The notes: generated by a model not told the origin, from the letters alone. A stretch of 56,230 nt of DNA from Candidatus Limnocylindrales bacterium (GCA_035559535.1 DATMBG010000016.1:1-56230); one strand, 5' to 3'. Positions 1 through 8,763 are shown, counted from the first letter of the stretch. Made by a program: numbers and translations.

Positions 1-3
1 GAA

Positions 4-1278
4 GTTGGAAGGCCGATAAGAACCAAACAGGGATTGAAACCTGAAATGTATACCTTTTCTCCCATTTTTTTTTCTAGGTTGGAAGGCCGATAAGAACCCA
101 ACAGGGATTGAAACTATTGACCAGCCAGACCCCCTCATTAAAAAGTTGGGTTGGAAGGCCGATAAGAACCCAACAGGGATTGAAACTTCTTTTTCTTCTT
201 TTATATTCCTGTTCCGTCTCGTTGGAAGGCCGATAAGAACCCAACAGGGATTGAAACAGCTCTACCGATTTTGAGAAAAAATGAACCAAACCGGTTGGAA
301 GGCCGATAAGAACCCAACAGGGATTGAAACTTGAATAGTGCCAATGCGCCGGAATATGTGAAGGAGTTGGAAGGCCGATAAGAACCCAACAGGGATTGAA
401 ACTCTTCTAATTCTTCTAAAAAATCCATCCAGGTCATGTTGGAAGGCCGATAAGAACCCAACAGGGATTGAAACACCTCTTTAGCTACAGAATATGCTCA
501 GTTAAATGCTGCGTTGGAAGGCCGATAAGAACCCAACAGGGATTGAAACTAAAATCAGCCGGCCCATTTTCATTGATTTTTTTCTGGGTTGGAAGGCCGA
601 TAAGAACCCAACAGGGATTGAAACCATCTCAAAATGCCGCTCCATTATTCTTCCGGTTTAGTTGGAAGGCCGATAAGAACCCAACAGGGATTGAAACGCC
701 TTTTTTATGATTAGCGGGATTTGGGGCATTTGGTTGGAAGGCCGATAAGAACCCAACAGGGATTGAAACATCTTTCAACTTCTCTCTACCATCAATAAAG
801 AACTTGTTGGAAGGCCGATAAGAACCCAACAGGGATTGAAACGGAAATCCAAAAGGGGGCGTTATTAAAGCTCTTTGCGTTGGAAGGCCGATAAGAACCC
901 AACAGGGATTGAAACTACAACCGCAAGGCTAGCCGTGGAGGGGAGTAGCAGGTTGGAAGGCCGATAAGAACCCAACAGGGATTGAAACTTTATAAGTTTA
1001 GGAGGTACCAGGAGTTCTGCGGGGGTTGGAAGGCCGATAAGAACCCAACAGGGATTGAAACATTTTTTTCACAAAAAAAAAGAAGGGCTGCTTTCCGTTG
1101 GAAGGCCGATAAGAACCCAACAGGGATTGAAACGAAAAACTTGGAATCCAAATCCCAGGGGAGTGGAAGTTGGAAGGCCGATAAGAACCCAACAGGGATT
1201 GAAACTCTGGACCGATTTTGGATTATATTCCTATTCCTTTGGTTGGAAGGCCGATAAGAACCCAACAGGGATTGAAAC
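4..1278 (+). CRISPR. CRISPR array, 18 repeats, 17 spacers
   Basis: Eighteen copies of a 37-bp repeat (begins GTTGGAAGGCC, ends GGGATTGAAAC) start at 4, 78, 150, 221, 294, 366, 438, 513, 588, 661, 733, 806, 879, 952, 1025, 1097, 1169 and 1242. The 17 spacers are 34-38 bp and all different. Seventeen repeats are identical; the first carries C to A at position 25. The ATTGAAAC end is the usual 3' end (crRNA 5' handle) of class 1 repeats, so transcription is probably rightward and the leader would lie left of the window. Sequence right of 1278 is not a typical AT-rich leader. Repeat bases 1-5 (GTTGG) can pair with 21-25 (CCAAC). No cas gene is in the window, so the subtype (I or III) cannot be assigned. 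The left end may be truncated by the window edge. Confidence 0.98.
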
Positions 1279-1338
1279 TGAAAGCTTAACGTTTGTCAGT
1301 TGCCCTTTGAAGATCTACCCAGGTGGAGTAGAAGCGAA

Positions 1339-1370
1339 GAGTAGGGGCGCATGGCTGTGCGCCCCTACTC
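1339..1370. repeat. GTAGGGGC-type palindrome
   Basis: A near-perfect 32-bp palindrome (arms GAGTAGGGGCGCA and TGCGCCCCTACTC) 60 bp past the CRISPR array. The same arms with variable centres recur at 2083, 2673, 12842, 15365, 17752, 17938 and 17994, so this is a dispersed family resembling REP elements. Confidence 0.85.
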
Positions 1371-1523
1371 TATTTTAAGGGGAGAGTAGTACTTTGTTTA
1401 CCTAGTTTTGTTTAACGTTTAAGTGGTCCTCACCCCCGGCCCCTCTCCCACGCTGCGGGAGAGGGGAGCTGGGGAGTGAAAGCAGCCCTATGAGGCCAAA
1501 ATTAAGTAAACAGTGTAGTAGTG

Positions 1524-1610
1524 CTTTGTAAAGTTAATTCTGTGTGATTCCCCTCACACCCCCAGACCTCCATAAGCACCAGGTTAAGCTGAAAAGCCCT
1601 GTCAGGGACG
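1524..1610. repeat. Dispersed AAAGTTGATCCTGTGT-type repeat
   Basis: The block starts TTTGTAAAGTTAATTCTGTG, passes a C-rich tract with CCTCCATAAGCACCAGG, and ends GAAAAGCCCTGTCAGGGACG. Related blocks are seen at 17792-17862, at 24351-24410 and, inverted, near 52060-52120. The terminal CCCTGTCAGGGACG part is also present at 18026-18045. It is non-coding and of unknown origin. Confidence 0.6.
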
Positions 1611-1642
1611 AACTGCCAGAAATTGGTTTCTCAAATCGGTAG

Positions 1643-1662
1643 CCCCCGACTTGCGTCGGGGG
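1643..1662. repeat. CCCCCGAC-TTGC-GTCGGGGG hairpin
   Basis: A perfect 8-bp GC stem with a TTGC loop. An identical copy lies at 52027-52046, and a variant with a 13-bp stem is at 6872-6899. This is a small dispersed palindrome without a T-run. Confidence 0.75.
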
Positions 1663-1754
1663 TTTCGGTCATCTGTGAAACAGGTCCCCCCGCCGAGGCT
1701 AACCGACTTGTCAACCGGGGACGGTTAGCCTACTTATTCCGCTCCCATCCCTCA

Positions 1755-1822
1755 CCCCCAGTTCCCCTCTTCTGTAGGGATGAGGGGCCCTTCATCCCTA
1801 CAGAAGAGGGGGAACTGGGGGG
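1755..1822. repeat. Large GC-rich hairpin
   Basis: The left arm 1755-1783 (CCCCCAGTTCCCCTCTTCTG...) and right arm 1792-1822 pair over about 28 bp with a single extra G. It lies inside the MITE-like element. There is no T-run on either side, so it is not an obvious terminator. Confidence 0.8.
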
Positions 1823-1911
1823 CCGGGGGGAGGATAGGGGGAGGGTGAGGGGAGAAGGGCCGAAGGTCAGGGCCACTTAAAAGTCAGGTAAAACTAAGTA
1901 AACAAGGTACT

Positions 1912-2315
1912 CAAGATGACCTTGTAAAAGTCCCGGTTTATCGGTATACTTTAAGTAAGGCTTTAAGGAAAGAGGAAATGAACCTGGATCTGAATTTCTC
2001 AATGACCTCTTTGGAATGGGAAGCGAATTGATGGGCTGATGGCTTTAAAGAAGGGGACTTTATCCGATGCAGAGCGGGCACAGTAGGGGCACGGCGGCGC
2101 CGTGCCCCTACTTCTCAAATTTCTCTACTTCAGGATAGAGGGAATCAGATCATCAACAAACCCATGGGGAAATGAAAGTCAGGGTAAAAAAGAGCCGTTC
2201 GATCAAATAAAACCAATTTTAATTTGAAACTTGTGATGTCTATATTAAAAATTAGATCCCTGTAAAGGTTCAAGGCAAAGTATGAAGTATCAAACAGATC
2301 ACGAAAGAAATCAAA
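1912..2315. other. Gap before hypA
   Basis: There is no coding frame of note. A GTAGGGGC-family palindrome at 2083-2111 (centre GGCGGCGCC) lies in it. The last 150 bp are AT-rich and presumably hold the hyp promoter, but no convincing -35/-10 pair was identified. Confidence 0.5.
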
Positions 2316-2672
2316 ATGCATGAGATGGGACTCGCTAAGGCTATTTTAACCGTAGCACTGAATGCGGCAGAAGGTCAAAAAGTGCAACGAATCTGTTTGC
2401 AGATTGGAAAATTGCAGATGGTGGCGCCGGATAGTCTTGAGTTCTCATTCCAATTGGTGGCCGAGGGTACAACAGCAGCAAAAGCTGTGCTGGAGATCGT
2501 GGAAGTCCCTCCTTGCCTACGCTGCAAGCAATGTGGAGCCCAAAGTGAATTCAATCATCCGCCGTTTACCTGCACACGCTGCGGTGTTTCTGATATGGAG
2601 ATTGTGTCAGGAAACCAGGTCTTAGTAGATGCCGTGGAGCTGGAAAACGGTGTTACCATCAAATGCCGATGA
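2316..2672 (+). CDS. hypA: Hydrogenase nickel incorporation protein HypA
   Basis: A protein of 118 residues, the usual HypA length. It starts MHEMGLAKAI; His2 after the initiator Met is the nickel ligand in the family. Two CxxC pairs (CKQC and CTRC, residues about 71-90) form the structural zinc site. HypA delivers Ni to the large subunit of [NiFe]-hydrogenase in the cytoplasm, normally with the GTPase HypB, which is not in this window. It opens the hyp cluster; hypF follows 101 bp after the stop, separated by a palindromic repeat. The Shine-Dalgarno is weak (GAAAG). The family call is firm. Confidence 0.95.
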   Translation: MHEMGLAKAILTVALNAAEGQKVQRICLQIGKLQMVAPDSLEFSFQLVAEGTTAAKAVLEIVEVPPCLRCKQCGAQSEFNHPPFTCTRCGVSDMEIVSGNQVLVDAVELENGVTIKCR

Positions 2673-2732
2673 GAGTAGGGGCACAAGGCCTTGTGCCCCT
2701 ACTCAAGGCACAAGGCCTTGTGCCCCTACTCA
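2673..2732. repeat. Tandem pair of GTAGGGGC palindromes between hypA and hypF
   Basis: Two consecutive copies of the GGCACAAGGCCTTGTGCC palindrome begin at the hypA stop. If read in the hypF frame they encode a short duplicated peptide (AQGLVPLLK twice), which argues that the upstream Met at 2663 is not the hypF start. Confidence 0.9.
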
Positions 2733-2773
2733 AGCCTATCATCTGTCAGACGATCATCAACGACCTGATACCC

Positions 2774-5236
2774 ATGAGTCTTAAAGAAATTAAGAAGATC
2801 CAGAATAAAGTCAAAATAGAAGGGAATAGACGTCTCAAGATTATTCTACGGGGAGCTGTTCAAGGGGTTGGATTTAGACCTTTTATCTACCGCCTGGCAA
2901 CCCAACTCGAACTTCAGGGCTGGGTCTTAAACTCTCCCGAGGGAGTGCTTATTGAAGTCGAAGGTAAAGAAGAAAATTTAAATGCCTTTTTGCTCCACTT
3001 AGATAAAGAAAAACCACCCAGATCAATAATCCAAAGCCTTGAGTTCTCTCTTCTGGACCCCGTGGGTTTTAATAGCTTCGAGATAAGAAAAAGCGAAGCA
3101 ACAGGGGAGAAAAGAGCCCTTGTTCTCCCTGAAATAGCTACCTGTTCTGAATGCAGGGAGGAAGTATTCGACTCTCTCGATCGTCGCTTTCTTTATCCGT
3201 TTACAAATTGTACAAACTGTGGCCCCCGCTTTACTATCATTGAGGCACTTCCCTACGATAGACAGAACACCTCCATGAAGATCTTCAAGATGTGTCCAGA
3301 ATGCCGCGATGAGTACGAAGAACCCCAAAATAGGCGGTTCCATGCCGAACCAAATGCTTGTTCTGCATGTGGACCAACCCTGGAACTCTGGACTCCGAAA
3401 AGAGAGCCTATCGCAAAGGGACATAGAGCCCTTATCGCTGCAGCCGAAGCGGTAAGAGGTGGAAAAATTCTAGCCCTAAAGGGTTTGGGCGGATTTCACC
3501 TTATCGTAGATGCAAGGAATGAAAAGGCTGTAATTAAACTTCGTGAAAGGAAAGGACGAGAAGAAAAACCTTTTGCCCTTATGTTTCCGTCTTTGGATAC
3601 GGTAAAAAAATATTGTGAGGTCTCATCCTTTGAAGAACGCCTTCTCTGCTCTCCGGAAAGCCCTATTGTACTTCTTAAAAGATACCCCACAGGAGTCCGG
3701 CAAACCGGTTCCCTGGCTGCCAGAGGGAAGTTAAGAACGATGAACAAAAAGATAGCTCCCAGTGTAGCTCCTCATAACCCTTATCTGGGTGTCATGCTAC
3801 CTTATACGCCCCTTCACCATCTCCTGATGCAAGAACTTGGCTTTCCTGTTGTGGCTACAAGTGGGAACCTGACCGATGAACCGATCGTAATTGATGAAAA
3901 AGAAGCTCTGATCCGCCTTCAAGGAATTGCCGATCTCTTTTTGGTCCATAACCGTCCCATTATAAGGCATGTGGATGATTCCATTGCACGCGTAATCCTG
4001 GGAAGAGAGCTCCTCCTCAGACGTGCAAGGGGATATGCCCCTCTTCCCATCCGCCCTGTACAAACCCTTAATGGTAGCCCCCCTCTTCCTTCCCCGTCCA
4101 CGGGGAGGGTAGGGTGGGGGCTATCGGGGGGAATTAATCGTGCACCCTTGCCTAAAATTCTGGCTGTAGGAGCTCATCTAAAAAATACCATAGCAATTTC
4201 TCTGGGAGACCAGATATTTATGAGTCAGCATATAGGCGACCTTGAAACACAGGAAGCTTATGAGGCTTTTCAAAGGGTTATAAGGGACTTTAAAAAGCTC
4301 TACGAATTTGAACCTGAAGGGGTTGCCTGCGATATGCATCCGGATTTCCTTTCTACTAAGTACGCGAAAAGCCTGGGCCTGCCTGTGATAGAGATTCAAC
4401 ACCATCACGCCCATGTGGCTGCCTGTATGGCAGAGAATGAGTTAGAAGGTCCTGTTTTAGGAGTCTCCTGGGATGGAACAGGATACGGTACTGATGGAAC
4501 TATCTGGGGTGGTGAATTCCTTTGGGCTGATTATATTTCATTTCGACGGGTTTACCACTTTAGAACCTTTAGACTCCCCGGGGGGGAGAAGGCAATCCAT
4601 GAACCAAGAAGGACAGCTCTGGGGATTCTCTATGAACTCTTTGGTGAAGAAGCCGAACAGGTTATGGAAAAAAAGGAGATCCCCTTTCTTCGAACCTTTT
4701 GTGAAGAGGAGCTTAGAATTCTCGGGCAGATGATAAGGAAAGGGATAAATTCTCCCCTTACATCAAGTGCTGGACGTATCTTTGACGCCGTAGCTGCTTT
4801 AATAAACTTGAGGCAACGGGTGAGTTTTGAAGGACAGGCAGCTATGGAACTTGAATACGTGACCAGAGAGGGAATCAACTCCTCCTATCCCTTTGAAATC
4901 ACAAACCAAGAAATTATAGATTGGACTCCAATGATTTTAGCCCTCTTAGAAGATCTTCAAAAAGGAACGTCAAAGGATGTGATAGGAACAAAGTTCCATA
5001 ATACCCTCTCTGAAATTATCCTGCAGGTAGCTCATCTTATGGGTATGGAGAAAGTCGTGTTAACAGGAGGTGTATTTCAAAATCGATACTTAACCGAGCG
5101 TACCTGGAGAAGACTTGAGGAAGAAGGATTCAAACCCTATATCCATCAGCGAGTACCCCCCAATGATGGGGGTATATCCTTTGGACAAGTCATGGTAGCT
5201 GCTTCCCGTTTTTTGACATCCGTCCAGGGCTGTTGA
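2774..5236 (+). CDS. hypF: Carbamoyltransferase HypF
   Basis: HypF converts carbamoyl phosphate to a thiocarbamate on HypE, the source of the CN ligands of the [NiFe] centre. Domains in order: acylphosphatase-like (about 19-108, RGAVQGVGFRPFIYR), a double zinc-finger region with CxxC pairs (about 124-200), YrdC-like (about 215-400, ending VAPHNPYLGVMLPYTPLHH), and Kae1-like with HHHAHVAA and GGVFQNRYL. The frame is open from 2663, but those codons are a palindromic repeat. ATG 2774 is preferred (820 residues, still slightly longer than typical), though its Shine-Dalgarno is poor. Residues of about 434-450 are encoded by another dispersed palindrome inserted in frame (see 4075-4123). Confidence 0.95.
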   Translation: MSLKEIKKIQNKVKIEGNRRLKIILRGAVQGVGFRPFIYRLATQLELQGWVLNSPEGVLIEVEGKEENLNAFLLHLDKEKPPRSIIQSLEFSLLDPVGFNSFEIRKSEATGEKRALVLPEIATCSECREEVFDSLDRRFLYPFTNCTNCGPRFTIIEALPYDRQNTSMKIFKMCPECRDEYEEPQNRRFHAEPNACSACGPTLELWTPKREPIAKGHRALIAAAEAVRGGKILALKGLGGFHLIVDARNEKAVIKLRERKGREEKPFALMFPSLDTVKKYCEVSSFEERLLCSPESPIVLLKRYPTGVRQTGSLAARGKLRTMNKKIAPSVAPHNPYLGVMLPYTPLHHLLMQELGFPVVATSGNLTDEPIVIDEKEALIRLQGIADLFLVHNRPIIRHVDDSIARVILGRELLLRRARGYAPLPIRPVQTLNGSPPLPSPSTGRVGWGLSGGINRAPLPKILAVGAHLKNTIAISLGDQIFMSQHIGDLETQEAYEAFQRVIRDFKKLYEFEPEGVACDMHPDFLSTKYAKSLGLPVIEIQHHHAHVAACMAENELEGPVLGVSWDGTGYGTDGTIWGGEFLWADYISFRRVYHFRTFRLPGGEKAIHEPRRTALGILYELFGEEAEQVMEKKEIPFLRTFCEEELRILGQMIRKGINSPLTSSAGRIFDAVAALINLRQRVSFEGQAAMELEYVTREGINSSYPFEITNQEIIDWTPMILALLEDLQKGTSKDVIGTKFHNTLSEIILQVAHLMGMEKVVLTGGVFQNRYLTERTWRRLEEEGFKPYIHQRVPPNDGGISFGQVMVAASRFLTSVQGC
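4075..4123 (+). repeat. Palindromic repeat inside hypF
   Basis: TAGCCCCC at 4075 and GGGGGCTA at 4123 bracket an inner TCCCCG-TCCA-CGGGGA stem. Related TCCCCGTGGACGGGGAGG or TCCATGGACGGGGAGG cores are intergenic at 18063-18085 and 21605-21622. Here it is read in frame, adding a Pro/Ser/Gly-rich linker between the YrdC-like and Kae1-like domains, after RGYAPLPI and before KILAVGAHLKNT, which are normally close together. Confidence 0.75.
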
Positions 5237-5245
5237 ATATTCAAC

Positions 5246-5278
5246 ATGGCAGGTCAAACGTCCCATTTGACCTGCCAT
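5246..5278. repeat. Hairpin between hypF and hypC
   Basis: A perfect 13-bp stem (ATGGCAGGTCAAA / TTTGACCTGCCAT) with a 7-base loop. It contains the GTCAAACG...TTTGAC motif seen at 8813, 24551 and 41905. There is no following T-run, so it is more likely a dispersed palindrome or mRNA-stability element than an intrinsic terminator. Confidence 0.7.
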
Positions 5279-5339
5279 ATAAGGGTAAAACTAACTTAAT
5301 CCCATACCTTTGATCCACGACTAAAAAGGAGATGAGAGA

Positions 5340-5597
5340 ATGTGTCTGGCAATTCCCGGAAAAGTAGTTGAAATTTTCCATGAAAACGGGCTTAAAATGG
5401 GTAAGGTCGATTTTGATGGGATCACCCGAAAAGCCTGTTTTGAATATGTACCGGATATACAGCTTGGGGATTATGTTCTGGTTCATGTAGGATTTGCCTT
5501 AAGCAAGGTTGATGAAGAAGAAGCCAAAAAGGTTTTTGAGTTCCTGGATCAGATGAATGAACTTGGAGAACTTAGAACCCTCCAGGAAGACAACTAA
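5340..5597 (+). CDS. hypC: Hydrogenase assembly chaperone HypC
   Basis: A protein of 85 residues with the family N-terminus MCLAIPGKVVEI; Cys2 binds the Fe(CN)2CO unit with HypD. GDYVLVHVGFAL is the second conserved block. A good Shine-Dalgarno (AAAAGGAG) lies about 8 bp upstream. It is a cytoplasmic chaperone that also contacts the hydrogenase large subunit. hypD follows 32 bp later, so the two are surely co-transcribed. Confidence 0.97.
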   Translation: MCLAIPGKVVEIFHENGLKMGKVDFDGITRKACFEYVPDIQLGDYVLVHVGFALSKVDEEEAKKVFEFLDQMNELGELRTLQEDN

Positions 5598-5629
5598 AAA
5601 TAGAGGTCATTTTTAGTAGGGTTTAAACC

Positions 5630-6739
5630 ATGAAATACCTTGATGAATATAGAAATGAAGAGACCATCTCTCGCATGGTAGATAAGATCCACCAGTTGGT
5701 GAAGCATCCCTGGGTTATCATGGAAGTCTGTGGCGGGCAGACCCATACGATTGTTAAATACGGAATCGATGAACTTCTTCCCAAAGAAGTTACGCTGGTT
5801 CACGGTCCTGGATGCCCGGTGTGTGTGACCTCCCTTGAGATGATCGACAAAGCCTTGGAAATAGCCTCTCGCCCCGACGTTATTTTCTGCTCCTTCGGAG
5901 ATATGCTGAGGGTTCCAGGTTCCAAAAGAGACCTCCTTGCCGTTAAATCGGAGGGAGGAGAGGTAAGAATCGTTTACTCCCCCCTGGATGCTCTGAAGAT
6001 AGCCCAGAATAATCCCCATAAGAAGGTGGTTTTTTTTGCTGTGGGTTTTGAGACAACGGCTCCGGCAAACGCCATGGCAGTATGGCAGGCCAAAAAGTTA
6101 GGGATAAAAAACTTTTCCCTCTTGGTCTCCCATGTCCTCGTCCCTCCTGTAATTGCCTCCATCCAACAGTCACCCCAGAATCGTATTCAGGGATACCTGG
6201 CTGCCGGACATGTCTGTACCATCATGGGGTGGAAAGAGTATGAACCGATTTCAGCCCATTATAAGGTTCCCATTGTAGTCACCGGGTTTGAACCTTTGGA
6301 TATACTCCAGGGTGTCTACCTGGTCGTAAAACAATTAGAGGAGGGAAGGGCCGGGGTTGAAAATCAGTATGCAAGAGCTGTAAAGCGCGAGGGAAATATA
6401 TCCGCTCAAAGGCTCATATTCAACGTTTTTGAAGTCACAGATAGAAAGTGGCGAGGAATAGGAATTATTCCGAAAAGTGGTTATAAGCTGAGGCATGAGT
6501 TCGGGGAATACGACGCAGAACGACTCTTTGAGGTTGATGAGATAAAGGCCCAGGAGTCTCCTGCCTGTATAAGCGGCCAGATTCTAAAAGGCTTAAAGAA
6601 ACCGCATGAGTGCCCAGCCTTCGGTAAAGAATGTACCCCCGGACATCCGCTGGGAGCCACCATGGTATCTTCGGAAGGAGCATGCGCCGCTTATTACAAC
6701 TATGGCAGATATTTAAAGCTACCAGCCATGAGTCCTTAA
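5630..6739 (+). CDS. hypD: Hydrogenase Fe-(CN)2CO assembly protein HypD
   Basis: A protein of 369 residues, the normal length. Conserved blocks are [25 protein letters not shown], and the C-terminal cysteines [13 protein letters not shown] and CAAYY, which hold the 4Fe-4S cluster. HypD is the scaffold on which the Fe(CN)2CO group is built with HypC and HypE. It lies 32 bp after hypC and 243 bp before hypE. No substitution in the hallmark motifs was seen. Confidence 0.97.
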   Translation: MKYLDEYRNEETISRMVDKIHQLVKHPWVIMEVCGGQTHTIVKYGIDELLPKEVTLVHGPGCPVCVTSLEMIDKALEIASRPDVIFCSFGDMLRVPGSKRDLLAVKSEGGEVRIVYSPLDALKIAQNNPHKKVVFFAVGFETTAPANAMAVWQAKKLGIKNFSLLVSHVLVPPVIASIQQSPQNRIQGYLAAGHVCTIMGWKEYEPISAHYKVPIVVTGFEPLDILQGVYLVVKQLEEGRAGVENQYARAVKREGNISAQRLIFNVFEVTDRKWRGIGIIPKSGYKLRHEFGEYDAERLFEVDEIKAQESPACISGQILKGLKKPHECPAFGKECTPGHPLGATMVSSEGACAAYYNYGRYLKLPAMSP

Positions 6740-6811
6740 TTGCCAACCCCTAAAGGATCCAAAATCTAAGATAAGAGACTCGTAGTCACAACAGGGAAGT
6801 GGAAAAGGCCG

Positions 6812-6899
6812 TTAGTAGGGGCACGGCGGCGCTATACCCGAACTCAGTGGGACGCCCATGCTCCCAAGCTTCCTCATCCCCCGCTTGCGGGGGATGAGG
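6812..6899. repeat. Repeat remnants between hypD and hypE
   Basis: A truncated GTAGGGGC-family arm (6816-6830) is followed by a hairpin CCTCATCCCCCGC / GCGGGGGATGAGG (6872-6899) related to the hairpins at 1643 and 52027. It has no T-run. The hyp genes are therefore interrupted by mobile-looking repeats at three junctions. Confidence 0.7.
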
Positions 6900-6982
6900 G
6901 GGAGAGAGAAGGAAATTATCTAACTTCTTTCCTCACCGACTTTTCCATAAAAAATCGGTGATTCAAAATAAAGAAGGCTTCA

Positions 6983-8038
6983 ATGTCCGAAAACGTCGAA
7001 TTCGTCCTTAGTTGTCCTTTACCAATAACAGATTATAAAAATATACTTCTCGGTCACGGAAGCGGAGGAAAACTATCCGCGGATCTGATAAAGAAAATAT
7101 TTCTTTCGCAATTTAAAAATCCCTATCTCGGACCTCTTAACGATGCGGCTGTTTTTGAGGTAAATGGAACAAGACTTGCGTTTACAACAGACTCCTATGT
7201 GGTAAATCCTATATTTTTTCCGGGAGGAGATATTGGAAAGCTTGCGGTTAATGGGACTATCAATGACCTTGCGGTAAGTGGTGCAAGACCTCTTTATATA
7301 AGTGCAGCCTTTATTCTTGAAGAGGGCTTTCCCGTAGAAAACCTATGGAAGATCGTTCTTTCCATGAAAAGCGCCTGCGAAGAAACCGGGGTTTTACTGG
7401 TTACAGGAGATACAAAAGTAGTAGATAAAGGAAAAGGAGATAAAGTTTTTATAAATACCTCGGGTATAGGGATAGTCGAAAAGGATATCCAGATCTCTTC
7501 TGACCGGGCAAGACCGGGGGATAAAGTCATCCTAAGTGGTGCAATAGGAATTCATGGGATTGCTATTCTGTCCGTCAGAGAAGGACTGGAATTTGAGACT
7601 CATATCTTAAGTGATACGGCCCCGTTAACCTCTCTGGTCATGGATATGTTGAGTGTAAGTACAAAAATCCATTGTATGCGGGATCCCACACGGGGCGGGA
7701 TTGCAAGTGCCCTCAATGAGATTGCCTCTAGCTCCAAAGTCGGAATCAGAATAGAAGAAAATAAAATCCCTATACCGAGAGAAGTCCAAGGAGCCTGCGA
7801 GATGTTAGGGTTGGACCCTCTGTATGTAGCCAACGAGGGAAAACTCATTGCCATCGTGGATAGAGAAGATGCCGAACGTATAGTTGAAAAGATGAAGACC
7901 CATGCTTTAGGTAGAGAAGCCGCTATTATCGGAGAAGTCCTTGATGATCACCCCGGTATAGTTTTTATGAAAACCCGAATAGGCGGTACACGGGTGGTTG
8001 ATATGTTGACCGGAGAGCAACTTCCAAGAATTTGTTGA
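6983..8038 (+). CDS. hypE: Carbamoyl dehydratase HypE
   Basis: A protein of 351 residues of the PurM/AIR-synthetase fold. It has a Gly-rich N-terminal HGSGG motif, NDAAVFE, TGDTKVV (ATP-binding loop) and MRDPTRGG. It ends PRIC: the C-terminal Cys accepts the carbamoyl group from HypF and is dehydrated to thiocyanate using ATP. The Shine-Dalgarno AGAAGG lies 6 bp before the ATG. It is the last hyp gene; hypB and hydrogenase subunits are not within the next 48 kb. Confidence 0.97.
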   Translation: MSENVEFVLSCPLPITDYKNILLGHGSGGKLSADLIKKIFLSQFKNPYLGPLNDAAVFEVNGTRLAFTTDSYVVNPIFFPGGDIGKLAVNGTINDLAVSGARPLYISAAFILEEGFPVENLWKIVLSMKSACEETGVLLVTGDTKVVDKGKGDKVFINTSGIGIVEKDIQISSDRARPGDKVILSGAIGIHGIAILSVREGLEFETHILSDTAPLTSLVMDMLSVSTKIHCMRDPTRGGIASALNEIASSSKVGIRIEENKIPIPREVQGACEMLGLDPLYVANEGKLIAIVDREDAERIVEKMKTHALGREAAIIGEVLDDHPGIVFMKTRIGGTRVVDMLTGEQLPRIC

Positions 8039-8142
8039 GAATAGCTACCCCTCGCCCCTGGCGGAGCTGGCTGATACCCATTAAAAATTGATATAAATAC
8101 CAAACCTTTTTCAGAGTCGACAAAAAGGAAAAATACACGGAA

Positions 8143-8763
8143 ATGAAAAGGTTATTCCTCTGGATCTTCTTTTTATCATCAGGATTATGGAGTTGTTCAA
8201 AATTACCCCGGGAATCTCCAGGACCTCTAACACCTATAACCCCGGAAGGAACTCTTGTGATTCGCTTCCAGGAATATGGGGCCTCTTTTACCAAAACCCA
8301 GAAAAACACCATTGAAAATTATGCAAAACCTATCCGAAGAATAATCCCGGCAGGGGAAAGCTGGATCTTAATTGCAAATTCATACTCGGATGAGGAATGG
8401 TTAAAAGCTTTCGGAAATTACTGCTCAGGATCAGGCCTCCTTAAGTCTAAAGGAGGTATTTTGATAGACAGGTTCTACGACGCTCATATCTGGATCGGGA
8501 TCTCCCTGAAAAGTGACCGATGCCTGAAGGCTTTTCAAGCTTATAAGTATTTGAAACCTGTCATCTCTAACCATGAGTCTCTCTTTAACGAAGAAATCAA
8601 ATACCACTTCTCTGAAATTTATAATCGATTAAATATAACCTGGACTCCCACCCTGTCTCCCCCGTCCATAGGAAGGAATAAGATGGAAGCTATACCCTAT
8701 ACCCTCAATAAAGAAGTCGCTAACCGCCTGATGTGCACAGACTATTGCTTTGATAAGTTGTAG
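8143..8763 (+). CDS. Putative lipoprotein, unknown function
   Basis: A protein of 206 residues. Residues 1-18 form a lipoprotein signal (basic MKRL, hydrophobic stretch, lipobox LWSC with Cys18). A Pro-rich stretch follows, then an uncharacterised domain of about 150 residues with scattered Cys (Cys93, and CTDYC near the end). The Shine-Dalgarno AAAAAGGA is somewhat distant from the ATG. It lies 104 bp after hypE, but nothing ties it to hydrogenase maturation. I do not recognise the family. Confidence 0.75.
   Translation: MKRLFLWIFFLSSGLWSCSKLPRESPGPLTPITPEGTLVIRFQEYGASFTKTQKNTIENYAKPIRRIIPAGESWILIANSYSDEEWLKAFGNYCSGSGLLKSKGGILIDRFYDAHIWIGISLKSDRCLKAFQAYKYLKPVISNHESLFNEEIKYHFSEIYNRLNITWTPTLSPPSIGRNKMEAIPYTLNKEVANRLMCTDYCFDKL

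Larger units (their letters stand above)
1389..1911. mobile_element. MITE-like element with about 42-bp inverted termini
   Basis: The left end (1389-1430) and the right end (1870-1911) are inverted copies of one another at roughly 80% identity; both carry GTACnTTGTTTACnTAG outermost and a TTTAAGTGG block inside. No open frame of convincing coding character lies between them, so there is no transposase. The interior holds other palindromes, including a second partial end near 1499-1520. The right terminus recurs at 49453-49492 with 38 of 40 bases identical. A non-autonomous element is inferred. Target-site duplications were not evident. Confidence 0.6.

Noticed and set aside
187-1241. Similarity between spacers 3 and 17 (TTATATTCCTnTTCC)
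   Set aside because: Only 14 of 15 bases in AT-rich spacers; not enough to claim common origin.
74-1378. Open frames of 60-107 codons on both strands across the CRISPR array
   Set aside because: Their translations are periodic copies of the repeat (for example SIPVGFLSAFQ), so they are array artefacts.
2663-2773. Extended N-terminus of HypF from ATG 2663
   Set aside because: Those codons are a duplicated palindrome and the start would lie inside hypA; ATG 2774 is just before conserved sequence.
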